Source: Lichenostomus cassidix
Lineage: Eukaryota > Chordata > Aves > Passeriformes > Meliphagidae
Assembly (NCBI GenBank): GCA_008360975.2
Contig: CM039188.1
Span: 24,455,944 to 24,519,943 of the forward strand
DNA: 64,000 nucleotides
Reading direction: 5' to 3'
Positions 13,441-23,800 of this stretch are shown here, piece after piece (positions within the stretch are counted from its first letter, which is position 1; each line of letters begins with the position of its first letter). The notes beneath the pieces were generated by a model. The model did no database searches, was not told where the DNA came from, and saw only the letters and a list, made by a program, of their open reading frames with translations. A program made the translations under genes and the position numbers.

Positions 13441-14150
13441 TCTGGAATCGGGCTATTTTATTTAATTTCTTTTGGTTTTGTTTTTTATTTTATATTATTT
13501 TATTTGATTTTGTTTTTAAGTTTTATTTTTTGATTATTCTAAACTTTATTATTTTTTATTTTCTTCCTTCTTCATATCTTATTATTTGTAAAATTTAATC
13601 TTATATATAGTTTTTATATTTAATTTTCTTTACATTTTTCTTTTTTGTTTAATTTTATATATTTAATTTTTTAACCTTTTTTCTTTATAGCATTAATTTT
13701 CTTTTATATTTTGTTTAATTTTAATGTAATTTATTTTATTTGCGTTTTTAATTTACTTTTTCTTCTTTATTTTTATTTATTTAATTTTGGTTTTATTTAA
13801 AAATATTTAATTTAATTTCTTTATTTGCCTTTATTTTAATCAGTTATTTTCATATTTTTATTTAATTTAACTGTTTTATTTGATATTTCTATATATTTTA
13901 ATTTTTATTTTACATTTACATATTTATTTAATTTTTATTTATTACTATTTATTATTTTATTTTTTAATTATTTGGTTTTAAAATTTAAATTTACTTAATT
14001 TTGAATTTTATTTCTTTTAAAATTTTATAATATTTAAATTTTTAAAATTTGCTAATTTTATCTTCTATTTGATTATGTTTTTATTTTTCAGTTTATTTTT
14101 AATTTTTAAAATATTTTTTATTTAGTTTTTACTTTTTTTTTTTTTTTTTC
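13441..14150. repeat. 700-bp T-rich low-complexity block
   Basis: About 700 bp is composed almost wholly of T and A on the plus strand, with T greatly exceeding A and only scattered C and G. Words such as TTTATTT, ATTTTA and TTAATTTT recur throughout without a fixed period, and the block ends in a long T homopolymer (about 14128-14149). It looks like a degenerate simple repeat expanded from a T/A-rich seed. CR1 elements do not carry poly-A tails, so it is not simply the tail of the neighbouring CR1. The short open frame at 13410-13598 (rich in Phe, Ile and Leu) is a by-product of this composition. Confidence 0.9.
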
Positions 14151-14217
14151 ACCAATTAGCATTTCTAGCAAAATTTCTCTTACTCTTTTCTCTTTGGCCT
14201 CAAAAGCTGGAGGTCAT

Positions 14218-14265
14218 AGAATCACAGAATCACAGAATCACAGAATCACAGAATCACAGAATTAC
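14218..14265 (-). repeat. CR1 terminal octamer array, six units
   Basis: On the plus strand the unit AGAATCAC is repeated from 14218 to 14257 (five exact units), then a sixth variant AGAATTAC runs to 14265. On the minus strand this is the ATTCTGTG-type octamer that ends CR1 elements. Many copies have only two to four units, so this tail is slightly expanded, probably by slippage. Confidence 0.95.
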
Positions 14266-14326
14266 CAGGTTGGAAGAGACCTTCAAGATCATCGAGTCCA
14301 ACCTCTGTCCTAACAGCTCAACTAAA

Positions 14327-14611
14327 CTAAACCATGGCACTGAGTGCCACATCCAATCTCTTTTTAAACATGTCCAGGGATGGTGACTCCACCACCTCCC
14401 CAGGCAGAGCATTCCAATGTTTTATCACTCTTTCTGTAAAAAAGTTTCTCCCAATATCTAACCTATATTTTCCTTGGCACAACTTAAGACTGTGTCCTCT
14501 TGTCCTGTCAGTTGTTGCCTGGAAAAAGAGACCAACTCCCACCTCACTACAACCACCTTTCAGGAAGTTGTAGAGAGTGATAAGATCACCTCTGAGTCTC
14601 CTTTTCTCCAT
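14327..14611 (-). pseudogene. CR1 ORF2 reverse transcriptase, C-terminal fragment
   Basis: An open frame of 94 codons encodes the last part of the CR1 ORF2 protein, which in a full element is an endonuclease plus reverse transcriptase that copies its own RNA into the genome. The fragment begins around [10 protein letters not shown] and contains RTRGHSLKL, a [10 protein letters not shown] segment, [15 protein letters not shown] and [10 protein letters not shown], in the same order as CR1 proteins. It ends at the natural stop just before the 3' UTR. All catalytic domains (endonuclease and the polymerase core) are missing because of 5' truncation, so it cannot be active. The first methionine is simply the first ATG in the surviving frame. 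The lack of internal stops fits a relatively young insertion. Confidence 0.9.
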
Positions 14612-14625
14612 GGAGGAGGAGAATG

Positions 14626-17180
14626 CACTGAGTCCCAGCCATGTCTTGCCGTGGTGTGTGGAGCCACCAGATTATATTGATTGATATTAGATTGATATGG
14701 GTGTTAGATTGATAAATCCCTGCATCCCTTAGACACCTTTGGGTTGGTGTGACTTTGCTGCTCTCCTGTGAGAGCAAGGGAGATGCGCCTCCTGTGCTGG
14801 CTGGGAGTCCTCTGCATTCTGCTGCCTCTCTGTGCTTCATTCCCCAGCAGTCATTTGAAGATTTTCAGCAGTTTCTGACAAGTTTATGCCAAATATTCAG
14901 TGGCTTTTTTGTGGCTTCAAATAAATCTCAAAAAATAAGGAGAGGAATAGCTATTTTTTTCCTAGTTATAAATGTTCTTTTCAAAAAACCATAATATTAA
15001 TGTGTATGCTTTGGAATATCATAAAGCTGCTAATGTTGCATAGGAAGCAAGGGATAAATTTGATCTTTGTCTGCTAAAAATATGTCATTTAGGTAGTGTC
15101 ACTTTCCGTCTTCCCTCTTTCTGATTTCAGTTTACTACCACAAAATGTTTTGAAGGCTGTTAACCAATTTGCATTGATACATTTGGCCTCAAAGATACTA
15201 AGTTCCTTCTTATTTTAAGGAAATAAGGGAGGAGAATAAAGGGTAATATTTATTAGTGCTGTCTGCAAAACACAGAGACATGACCACCGCTTAATTAACT
15301 GGAGCCAAGGAATCCACATGGGTAAATTCATATAAAGGGCTACCAAAAACTTGGCTTTGTGTTCTATTAGAAAGTCTTAGGAAGATTCCAGTCCCTATGA
15401 AACTGCAAAATGTTGGGATTTTTCAATTCTTATTGTGTCCTGGGCATAAACTATTATTTAGGCTTTTTTCCCCCCTCAGTGTAAGAAAGCAAACATGAAG
15501 AATCAGATGTCAAACAAGAGTTTTCTTCTTCATCTTTGATAAGATTTCCTTCAAAAGCAGAGCAGCAAATGCTTTCTTTATGAACTCTATACTTTCCAAA
15601 TACAGAGTTTTGAGACATGAAACTCTTCTGAAAATGCAGTGTCACATTTGTCTTTTTTCTTTTCCAGTGACACAATTAACAAATGTTAAGCATTTCTGTT
15701 ATTCTCGTTAGCATATGAAGTGTGAGAATTAATTTTACTTGCTAATTGAAAGATAATTGGTTTGGGGGTAGCAATTGTCGCTCCATCAGGGAGAAAAAAA
15801 AAGTCTAGGTTTTCTGTGAGCCTACAGGAAGAGGTAGCATGGATGTTGTCTGGAACAATCCATCTGTAAATTAATTGAAAAAGACATGTAAGATGAGTCT
15901 TATGAACCCCACCAGTTGAATTCAATGAAGGAGCAACATACACCTCTAAAAATATTCCTTTTTTAGAAAGAGATTAATGACTCTACTAATGTACATTGCT
16001 ATTGCAAAAAATAAGCTTAAGATCCAACTAGAACCCACAGTGGGCTGGATCTTCACACAGAGTGAACTGTGTTGCTAAACCAAGATTTGTCCTTCCCTTA
16101 CCTACTGCTGAAAGAAATCTGTGTGTAAAATGTGAGGAAAAGTGCAATACATCAAGAATAGTATGAAGCTTTTCTGCAATCAGTGTCTGACGTATCATAC
16201 TTGGTGCATTACTGAGCTGTCAGTTCTTTTGATTAGTTCACAAAATTGGTCTCAGTTGTGCACTGTTAACTTCCTGGAAAACACAATGGCTTTCTGCCAC
16301 ATAGCTTCACACAGTGAGATGGGAAGAGTTTCTCTGCTTTTTGTCTCCAGACAAATTTTCATAGCCCTCCTCTTGTAATGCTTGCAAAAATATTATCATC
16401 AGGGTTGTAGGTGGGCTGAAATAATTTTCTACTACAACACCTTGATCTCTTTTACTGATTACTTGCTGCTTCTTCTCCATCTTATATTTACACTGTAAAC
16501 TATGTGAGTTCAAGACCACCTTTCTATTCTGCTTTTTCACACCCCTTAGCAGCAGTCTGGACCCAAAGTAGAAACAATACAAAATGTTGTAGTAAATCAT
16601 TTACTATATGTTCATTCTTTTAAACTGTTGGAAGGTCCGTCTCAGTAAATTGTATGGGAGAAGATGACAGAGATGAGAGAGGCAAAGAGGGAGCTCTAGG
16701 AAAGGAATATAACAACTTTTTAGATCATTTTTTCTGACTTTTAAACGCGTATAAATGGTTAAAATGCGCAGGTTAGGACAAATATAGCCAGGTCTTTTAA
16801 AGGGTTTAATATACAGTGGTGGAGAACTCAGACCAACTTTCACTGAAGGCACAGGAGCATCTTCCTGTCATCTTTGTTTGGCTCTAGGTCTAATCGTATT
16901 ATCTCCAGCAAAAAATACCTAAATATGCTTCACCATATATATTCTAGATAAGCTGAACTTTTGTGTCAGAAGGTTGTATTATTTTCCTGAACCAAAATGC
17001 TGAGGAGGAGGGATCCTATCCTCACCAATGTCAATGCTGGTCTTAAAATTTAATCCACTTGGGCCACTTACCATTAGTATCTTCATAACTCCCTGAATCT
17101 TATTTTGTTTGTCTTGCAGGGCGACCAGCACCCAATTTTACTCTGCAAAGAAAGCTCCTCTTGACTTTTTTTTTTTCCCC
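14626..17180. other. Non-coding sequence, no gene recognised
   Basis: Just beyond the CR1 truncation point, 14670-14718 repeats the word TTAGATTGATA/ATTGATAT irregularly. The remainder is unique AT-rich sequence. A good-looking 3' splice-acceptor context (pyrimidine tract plus TTGCAG) occurs at 17107-17119, but the downstream frames are short, unfamiliar and run into a poly-T tract, so I do not call an exon. Confidence 0.55.
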
Positions 17181-17199
17181 AGACAATCTGTTTATTTCA

Positions 17200-17285
17200 C
17201 AGTGACTTCAGCTTAGGCGGGTTTCAGTGGCAGTCATACCTGCTCAGCAGTTCTGAAAATCAGCCCAGTGGCTTTTGTCTCCTTT
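17200..17285 (-). mobile_element. Possible ancient sauropsid interspersed repeat
   Basis: The segment around 17240-17270 ('tgctcagcagttctgaaaatcagccca') resembles a widespread old repeat of reptile and bird genomes. That repeat carries a 'gggcctgattttcagaa.tgctgagca' half and its mirror 'tgctcagca.ttctgaaaatcaggcc', joined by 'attgacttcaatggg'-like sequence. Here only one half is recognisable. I do not name a family. The resemblance is from memory and the copy is diverged. Confidence 0.4.
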
Positions 17286-20200
17286 TTCTATCTATACAAA
17301 TAAATGTTAAGTATTTTGCTATCAGGAATGACATGGTACTAAGAATAAAAGCTTTATAGGTCATTGTAAGTGCATTAAAAAGGCTTTGCAGAGTCACTAA
17401 ATTCAGTTATATGTCCAAAACGAAACAGAAATTAACATCTTCCAACTAAACTTTAAGAGCCTAACTGGAATACAGAACTACTTGGCTATTTTGCTACATC
17501 TTATCATGAAAAGCAGAAGACAACAGCAGGCAGTGTTAACAAAATGATGGCAAAGGAAAAGCACGTAAAAATGTATTCATATCTATATGTTTAATATTAC
17601 ATAAAAGATAATGGATCTCGACATAAAAGTGCTCAAAATAAATTTGTTTACAAAATAATATATTGGGCTGATTATTCATTCCTTGGTATCATTAACAACA
17701 TATTCGATTCAATAGTGGTTGATGTGCCTATGTTTTAAGGGCAAACTTTCTGTTAAAAAAATTAATATACAAAAAATACACTACCTAGAAGGCAGTAATC
17801 ATCACAATAAATTCAGCATTTCTAAACTTTCTCTTTACGTGTAAATCTCTGCTGTTTTCATTATGTTTACTACAGAAAGAATTAAAAGAACGCTTACCCA
17901 TTCTTATCAATGTAATTAAAACACTGCATTACTTACAGAATAAAAAACATAGTATATATTTAAAAGGTTCATAAACTCACAGGCAGGGTTATAATTTATT
18001 AGCAATCTACTTGGTTTTTTACACAACTGATTAGAAGATTTTATTAGGGATTGACCTGGTGAAATACCCTTTGAACTTGTTATAAGTGCAAAAACTTTTC
18101 CAGGAGAAACTAAACCTGAAATAGGCACAGGAAATATAAGGTGAGAGAGAAGTCAGAGCCATGGGGACAAAAATGACTTCATGAGACAAGAACAGAATCC
18201 AAAATTCCTGACTGCTCCCTCCAAAGAGCTGTCCATTAAATTGCATTAGTGTAATTGCACAGTTCTCAGGTCTTGAACTTTCTGTTATTTCAGTTCTGTG
18301 TCCAGTATAATAGATGCTTCCTTTTTTAAAGTACATGTAGTCAAAATGCAGTTTTAGGGGGCTTTTTAGAGAATGAGAGGTTGTTTTTTAAAAGAAAAAA
18401 GAAAAAGAAAGAAAGGAGCAGTTCAGTAAGTGACAGGAGACATCAGAACAGTAAAAAGGGCATTTTTCCCAGTCTAATAGAATATGCTCATCTTTTGCAA
18501 GCAGGTGACTTTTTTTGAGTAATTATGAAGATGTGATCTTGAATCTAAGTAGCTTTTTTGAGGTGTATGCAAGGGGTGGTACAGTCATCATATAGGAAGC
18601 CACTAATACCACTTGGAAATCTCAAAATAAATTTCAGCACACAGAAGTTTGTTTGAGGATGTTGGGACTAATCTAATCTACTATTTCAAATTTAATTTAG
18701 TTTCAAGAGGAGACTTTTTTACACTTATGCTGTGTCCCTGCCACAGTTACATGCTGAGAGTATTGCACATCACATTAGATTAAGGTCAGTTAGCAGTGTT
18801 ATAAGGACTTTTTTTCCTCCTTCTCTCACTTATTCTCCCTTTTAAAATGAAGCATCACCGCAATTTCGTGATTAAAACCCTGTGTCTTGAAGCATGATGA
18901 GAGACCTTGGCTGGCTTCCAGCTGTGATTAAGGCTGTGATTTTTAGCCTGAAGGGTCATGTGGAATCACAACTTCACTGACCCTTTAATCAGAACTGATT
19001 AAGAAGTGATGGCTTCCTTGCTGTTTGGTACTCCATTACCTACTGTGTGGAGCTTATAATAGGGAGATATTGCTCTGACAGCAGCCTTAGGAAAATTCAA
19101 CCTTTGAGAGACTTTATGGACAAGATCCTTCAAACTGACAGGATATTTTGAGGACTTTATCTTTCAGTTAAGCAATTTGAGAGGAGGCTGAATTTTAGAA
19201 AGTCCTTAGACTCATGTTGATGGAAAGGTGAGTATTTCTCAGACATCTTTTAGATGTAAGGACATGAAATTTTGTAAAATTCTTCAGATGTTTGGTGTGG
19301 GTCACACAACTCTATCCAAAGTCCTGCACAGGCTGAAGATGAGAGAATGGAGCAATGGCAACAGTTTAAGAGTTCACTGTTGTGCAAGCAGTTTTAAGGT
19401 GTGATACAAAAAACAGAAACAAGGACAAATAAGTTATGACAAATATCCAATTCATCAGTTGGTGTCTCACATATCTTCATATGTCTGCTGCCTCATGGAT
19501 GAAAGGCTACTAAAATGTCAGCTCGAGAGCCCTCTCATTTAATTGGTGAGTAGATTTATGGAGAACCTTGATAGTTTAGCCAGGAAGTTGGTTATCAGGA
19601 GTCTAGAGCTCACACGAAGAGTTTCAAGATATCTAAGGGGGAAATGAATGCACAGAAGTAGGAAAATACCTCACCTTTTTTTTTCAGCTTCATTGTAGAA
19701 GCTGTGTCTTCTAGTTACTCAAGACTTCTGAGAGGTTTCTGGTATCTATCTAGAAAAGGAACATGGGAGTTTGAACATTTCTGTCAGTGAAAAGCATTTT
19801 TCTCCACTTCAACTTTGGCTTGGAAGGAACACCTTTGTCCATGCTAAGAGTGCGTACATGAGCGCATGCATGTATGTAACTGCATATCCATACATATGGG
19901 TATATCTCAGTGATTTAAGTCTGGCTTTGCTCTGTGAATATGACAGCTCAGAAAACCATGTGGGAAAGAGACAGGGTTTGGACTATTTCTGTGGTCAAGT
20001 TGGTAATCACTGTTAGTCAAATGAACTGAGAAGAAAGATTCCCATCTGCTTTATTAGGGGTAGACCTATGGTAATCTGATGGTGTGTCAAAAGAAACAAA
20101 GAAATATGTCTTTTTAATGGACTTTATAGTCTTCTATTGGACAGTCATTAGAGGACAATTTTCATAATATACATAGTCCAGGGCTATCTCATTTTGCTTT

Positions 20201-21003
20201 AAATGTCATATGGGCTTGGGTATGTATTACTATGCTTAATAAAGTATATTATAGCCAGGGAATTTAATAGCCTTAATGCACTGGGCAATGTTTCTACAGG
20301 TTAGTGAGTCTATGACTTAAAATCTTACAGTCAAATTAGAACAGACAATGAGCCAGAAATAAGTAAATATTCTATGAAACATTAGGACTGATAAGACCAC
20401 CAAAGAATGACTTGGCTGGCTCTTCTGCATAGCAGTGTGTTGGCAATCCCAGGGTTATAACCACAACAACACTCCCTTCCAAACTGAAACATATTCTCAA
20501 AAAAAACATTTGTAACCACATAAAGCTCACCAAGGAAATGAGTAACAGTCAGCAGGGATGTATCAGGAACAAATCATAAACACTTGATAATATGTGAGCA
20601 CAATCTGATAAACATAATTGTATTCTATTATGTGCCTTGTGGATAGAGTGGCAAATGTCATGTTTTTACTGCAAAAAGATTTCTGAGTCTTACATGATAT
20701 TATGATATTCAAAATGGAGATACACTGACCAAATAAAATTACTCTTAGGTGGGTGGATGTTATAAAATTGGGATATCATATGTAAGGGTAGATTAAATCT
20801 CAACAGCCCTATGGGATCTGCGGGGGTGAGCTCGGGATATAGAATTGTTTGGTATTATATTTTCAGACTATGTCTAATTGCAAAAACATTCAAATATGTT
20901 GGGAGAAAAACATTCAGAAATCTTAAATGTATTTTGAAGTTTTTAAACTGATCAAGTGTATTGTGTAGATGACCAAATGGATTGTATAATTTCTGGAGTG
21001 TTT
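17286..21003. other. Non-coding sequence, no gene recognised
   Basis: Unique AT-rich sequence with an A/G-rich run at 18389-18417. A candidate conserved patch at 18841-19035 is listed separately. The stretch 19850-19910 alternates purine and pyrimidine in places ('gcatgcatgtatgtaactgcatatcc'), which is unremarkable at this length. Confidence 0.55.
18841..19035. other. Candidate regulatory patch with TTAATC dyad
   Basis: This patch is free of simple repeats and has repeated GATTA words. A GCTGTGATTAAG unit at 18921-18932 is followed directly by a diverged second copy. At 18985-19002 there is a perfect inverted repeat, TTAATCAG-AA-CTGATTAA. TAATC is the core of bicoid/OTX/PITX-class homeodomain sites and dyads of such sites can bind dimers. 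This is motif evidence only. Confidence 0.25.
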
Positions 21004-21045
21004 GTTTCCTATTATTTCCTTAAAAAGCAGGAAATAATAGGAAAC
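21004..21045. repeat. Perfect 17-bp inverted repeat (hairpin)
   Basis: The left arm GTTTCCTATTATTTCCT (21004-21020) is exactly complementary to the right arm at 21029-21045, with an 8-nt spacer. All 17 pairs match, so as RNA or single-stranded DNA it would form a stable stem-loop for its AT content. It is not followed by a T run as a bacterial terminator would be, and it is shorter than a typical microRNA precursor stem. It could be a template-switch mutation product. Confidence 0.9.
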
Positions 21046-22859
21046 ACACACAGTTAATGGAGCTCAATATTGAAATCAGTAGGAGCCTTATTGCTGAATG
21101 AAGCCCACCAGGGACTTTGCACAAGCTATATACAAAGAGAGGGCCAAAGCTAAAAGTCAAGCCAACAGCTTTGAATTAAGATTCTATATCTTAGATATTT
21201 ATATACCTTTTTTAATATTCAGCATGATTTTTTTTCCTTTGACAAATTTCCATAGTTTACTCTCTTTTTCAAGAAGTTTGGTATTAGAGTAGCCTTAGCT
21301 TATTTACTTTTTGCTTATTCTGCCTCCTTTTTGGGGTTAGCTAAGCACTAAAGACTGATTTCCCACAAAGATACATGAAGGCCATGGGATCTTCCCAGGA
21401 TAATATGAGACTGTAGAAAAGTAAGAGTTTCTGCACTGCTTTTAAATGGGTAAAGTCTGGAGGAATATTTATAGGGCTTAATGCTGACATCAGAATGTTT
21501 CCAACAGATTCAGCTTTTCTCCAATGTTACTTTTTCTATAACATAATAAAGGACATTAGACTGAAGGAGACTTAATCAGCAAGCCCACCTACCTATGACA
21601 GATGTAAAACTTAAGTAAAAAAGCAAATATGGGAAATGTCATTGTGTTTAAAAGCTGGAAATTAACTACATGAAGTAACTCCAATTGCATATGGAATGCA
21701 GACCATCTGTAATGGTACTAACCTATTTTTCTTAAATGCTCTTGGGAGTAAAGAAAAATATGCAGTGTCTTGTAAGTTCTTCAAGATAATTCCCAGATAA
21801 TGGTGTTGTGTCTTTATTTACAGCTACTTTTATATCAGTGTAATCCCATAGACTCCATATAATATAAAGGTGATGGTACATCATATATTTTTCATCTTTC
21901 TCAGGGTGGATATTTTTACAGATATTCTCTTCCTTCTGCATGCCAAAGACTGCTGTGATTCATCCTACTTTGGTGCTGAGTGGAGATATTTTAACTGCAA
22001 ACAAATATTACTTGAGCTTATTGTTCTGAAGACTAACTTGAATGAATGGATTCCATAAATTCTAGAGACTGCGTGAAATACCCTGATACATCTTCATCAA
22101 AATCACTTTGTTCACTGGAAGAATAGTGGCCTTAATGTATGCTGCTGTGTGCTGTTAATATTCTCAGATCATTTTCAGGGTCCCATGTCTTGTACTTGTT
22201 ACCTAATCTTTGTCATGGCTTCGATACTTTGGAATGGAAGGTGCAAATTATTCCTATGGGGAAATGTCAGAGGAGTGATAGCACAAGTTCCACAAAAAAT
22301 AGCTTTGTGTGTTTGTTTTTAATATAATCTCTTTTTTTTTTTTGCTTGTTTCTTTCTTTGTTTGTTTGTTTAATAAGCAAACCTGAAAGAGTCATGGATG
22401 CAACATTACCTTTTTTTTTTGCTCCTCTGTGCAGTTTTGTGGGTACTTTGTTTAATAACAGACTTGCATTGTGAAAATTTGTGACCACTTCCACAGGAAT
22501 AATTTTCTGGTTTTTGTGTTTTTATTTTCAACATTTTCAGGCACATTTCAAGTTGACAGAACGATATTCAACTGACCATCAGATATTTATCTTCAGTGGT
22601 AGGTGCAGGGCTTCCTGACTCTTAAGCACATTCAGGAAATTATTCTATGCTGTGACAGGGACTGAGATATTTTGTGTTCTAAGATATTTTGAATGGATTC
22701 TCATATTTCGATAAATTAACTTCAGTAACAGTAAAGGATGCTGTTTAGGTATGCCTCAATTGCTTTCTAAATTATAAACATTAACTTAGGTTCCAAAAAT
22801 TAGCCAGAGAATGTTCATTTATTTCTACCTTTAGACATTCAGCCCGAAAAGTTCATCAG
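21046..22859. other. Non-coding sequence, no gene recognised
   Basis: Contains poly-T and TTTG/TTTC simple sequence at about 22331-22372 and a second poly-T run near 22410. The phrase 'ttgaaatcagtaggagcc' at about 21070-21087 weakly recalls the 'attgacttcaatgggagct' word of old sauropsid repeats. No gene is seen. Confidence 0.55.
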
Positions 22860-23430
22860 CTGTATTGAGGTAAAGATAAAATTAATAAGAAATTGACAAA
22901 AACGTTCAAGAACTTCAAGAACTGTGTAACTTTAAAATCATAGAAGTGACGCAAAAGAACTTCCCAAACACATAAGAAGTAGATTTACCACAGGCCAAGA
23001 GAATCCAGTACATTTTCAAAGATTAATAAAGTATCAAAATGTGTGAGGGTTCACCTGAGCAGCTGAATGATTTCTTTGCATTGCTGTTTTTGCAGAATTG
23101 TTGGTTAAAGGAGTTACTATTTAAAGTAAAAGAAAAAGTTGGAGGACTTCTATTAAAACTAGTTTGTCATCTGAAGAGATTACACAATAGTTGGACACTA
23201 ACAATGGCAAAAATAAGGTTCCTTTCTCTTGTGAGACTTCTGAGCTTGGCTATGATTTGTAAGCACTCACTAAAATGACCTAAAAGTAATGGGGAATGGA
23301 AAGTGGTGTCTATATTTAAAAATGGCCCCAGGAAATTGCCAACAAGTAAATGTGACTGCAATTCTGCATTAAGTGGTAGATACTGTAGCACATTTGAAAA
23401 TTATTAGAAATGTGGATTAACATATTAAAA
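22860..23430 (+). mobile_element. Decayed CR1-like LINE reverse-transcriptase fragment
   Basis: The frame at 23039-23278 contains EQLNDFFALLF, which matches the conserved CR1 ORF2 stretch 'E.LN.FFASVF' that lies between the endonuclease and reverse-transcriptase domains. About 245 bp further on, the same strand reads VSIFKNGP (near 23309-23332), matching the CR1 'PIFKKG' start of the reverse-transcriptase domain. Order and strand agree. The spacing is shorter than in intact elements, implying deletions, and stops interrupt the frame after it. Catalytic residues are not present. The call rests on two short motifs, so it is moderate. Boundaries are guesses. Confidence 0.5.
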
Positions 23431-23709
23431 TTTATACAGAAGGTATTCAAAAACTCCGGCATTGTAGAGAGGAATGTGGAAGATGTGGAGAAGAGAGTAC
23501 TCATTAGACCTGAAGAACTGATAGATGCTCAAAAGGCAGCCAGCCAGTCATCTAGAGAAGCTTTGTTAAACCCAGAAAGTAATATTGGTAATATTCAGAG
23601 AAGCCTCTCTCTCTTTGAGAACATAATGATGAGTACATTTGGAGTCACTTTGGAAAGTGACCTGTCATTATCACCATTTTCAGCAAGAAAAATTGAAACA
23701 TGAAAAGGG
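23431..23709. other. Unassigned sequence with a 97-codon open frame
   Basis: A plus-strand frame (23410-23703) encodes a hydrophilic product with a stretch EELIDAQKAASQSSREALL that could be helical. I recognise no family. It directly follows the decayed LINE fragment and may be chance, or a shifted continuation of old transposon sequence. Confidence 0.3.
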
Positions 23710-23800
23710 AAAGGTGCTTGACAAAGGTCACACAGGAGGAATATGGCTGCAATGCAAAACGTCTCCCAAGCTCCCTCTCAGTGCCTGCCCTGACACTAAT
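23710..23800 (-). mobile_element. Possible MIR/CORE-SINE-like remnant
   Basis: The phrase 'tgcttgacaaaggtcacacagg' resembles the reverse complement of the tRNA-derived MIR core ('ctgtgtgaccttgggcaagtca'). Only about 25 bp is recognisable and the downstream match fades. These SINEs are ancient and known in amniote genomes. This is a weak call. Confidence 0.3.

Larger units (their letters stand above)
14218..14625 (-). mobile_element. CR1 LINE, 5'-truncated, 3' end intact
   Basis: Read on the minus strand, the element ends in six copies of the octamer ATTCTGTG or variants. This is preceded by the classic CR1 3' UTR phrase equivalent to 'gttggactcgatgatcttgaaggtctcttccaacctggt'. Upstream lies the C-terminus of the CR1 ORF2 reverse transcriptase (14327-14611). 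The element is truncated at its 5' side at about 14611-14650, like nearly all genomic CR1 copies, which arise by incomplete target-primed reverse transcription. It is the best preserved and probably youngest transposable element here. No target-site duplication is evident, as usual for CR1. Confidence 0.95.

Noticed and set aside
17120..17165. Possible exon after a good 3' splice acceptor (pyrimidine tract plus TTGCAG)
   Set aside because: Frames are short, unfamiliar and run into a poly-T tract; there is no matching donor site or second exon to support it. Acceptor-like sites are common by chance.
18911..18922. CTGGCTTCCAGC shared with 26205-26216 as a shared regulatory motif
   Set aside because: A single shared 12-mer between two places in 64 kb is expected by chance.
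21004..21045. Bacterial-type intrinsic terminator
   Set aside because: The hairpin is AT-rich, has no T run after it, and the sequence is from a vertebrate.
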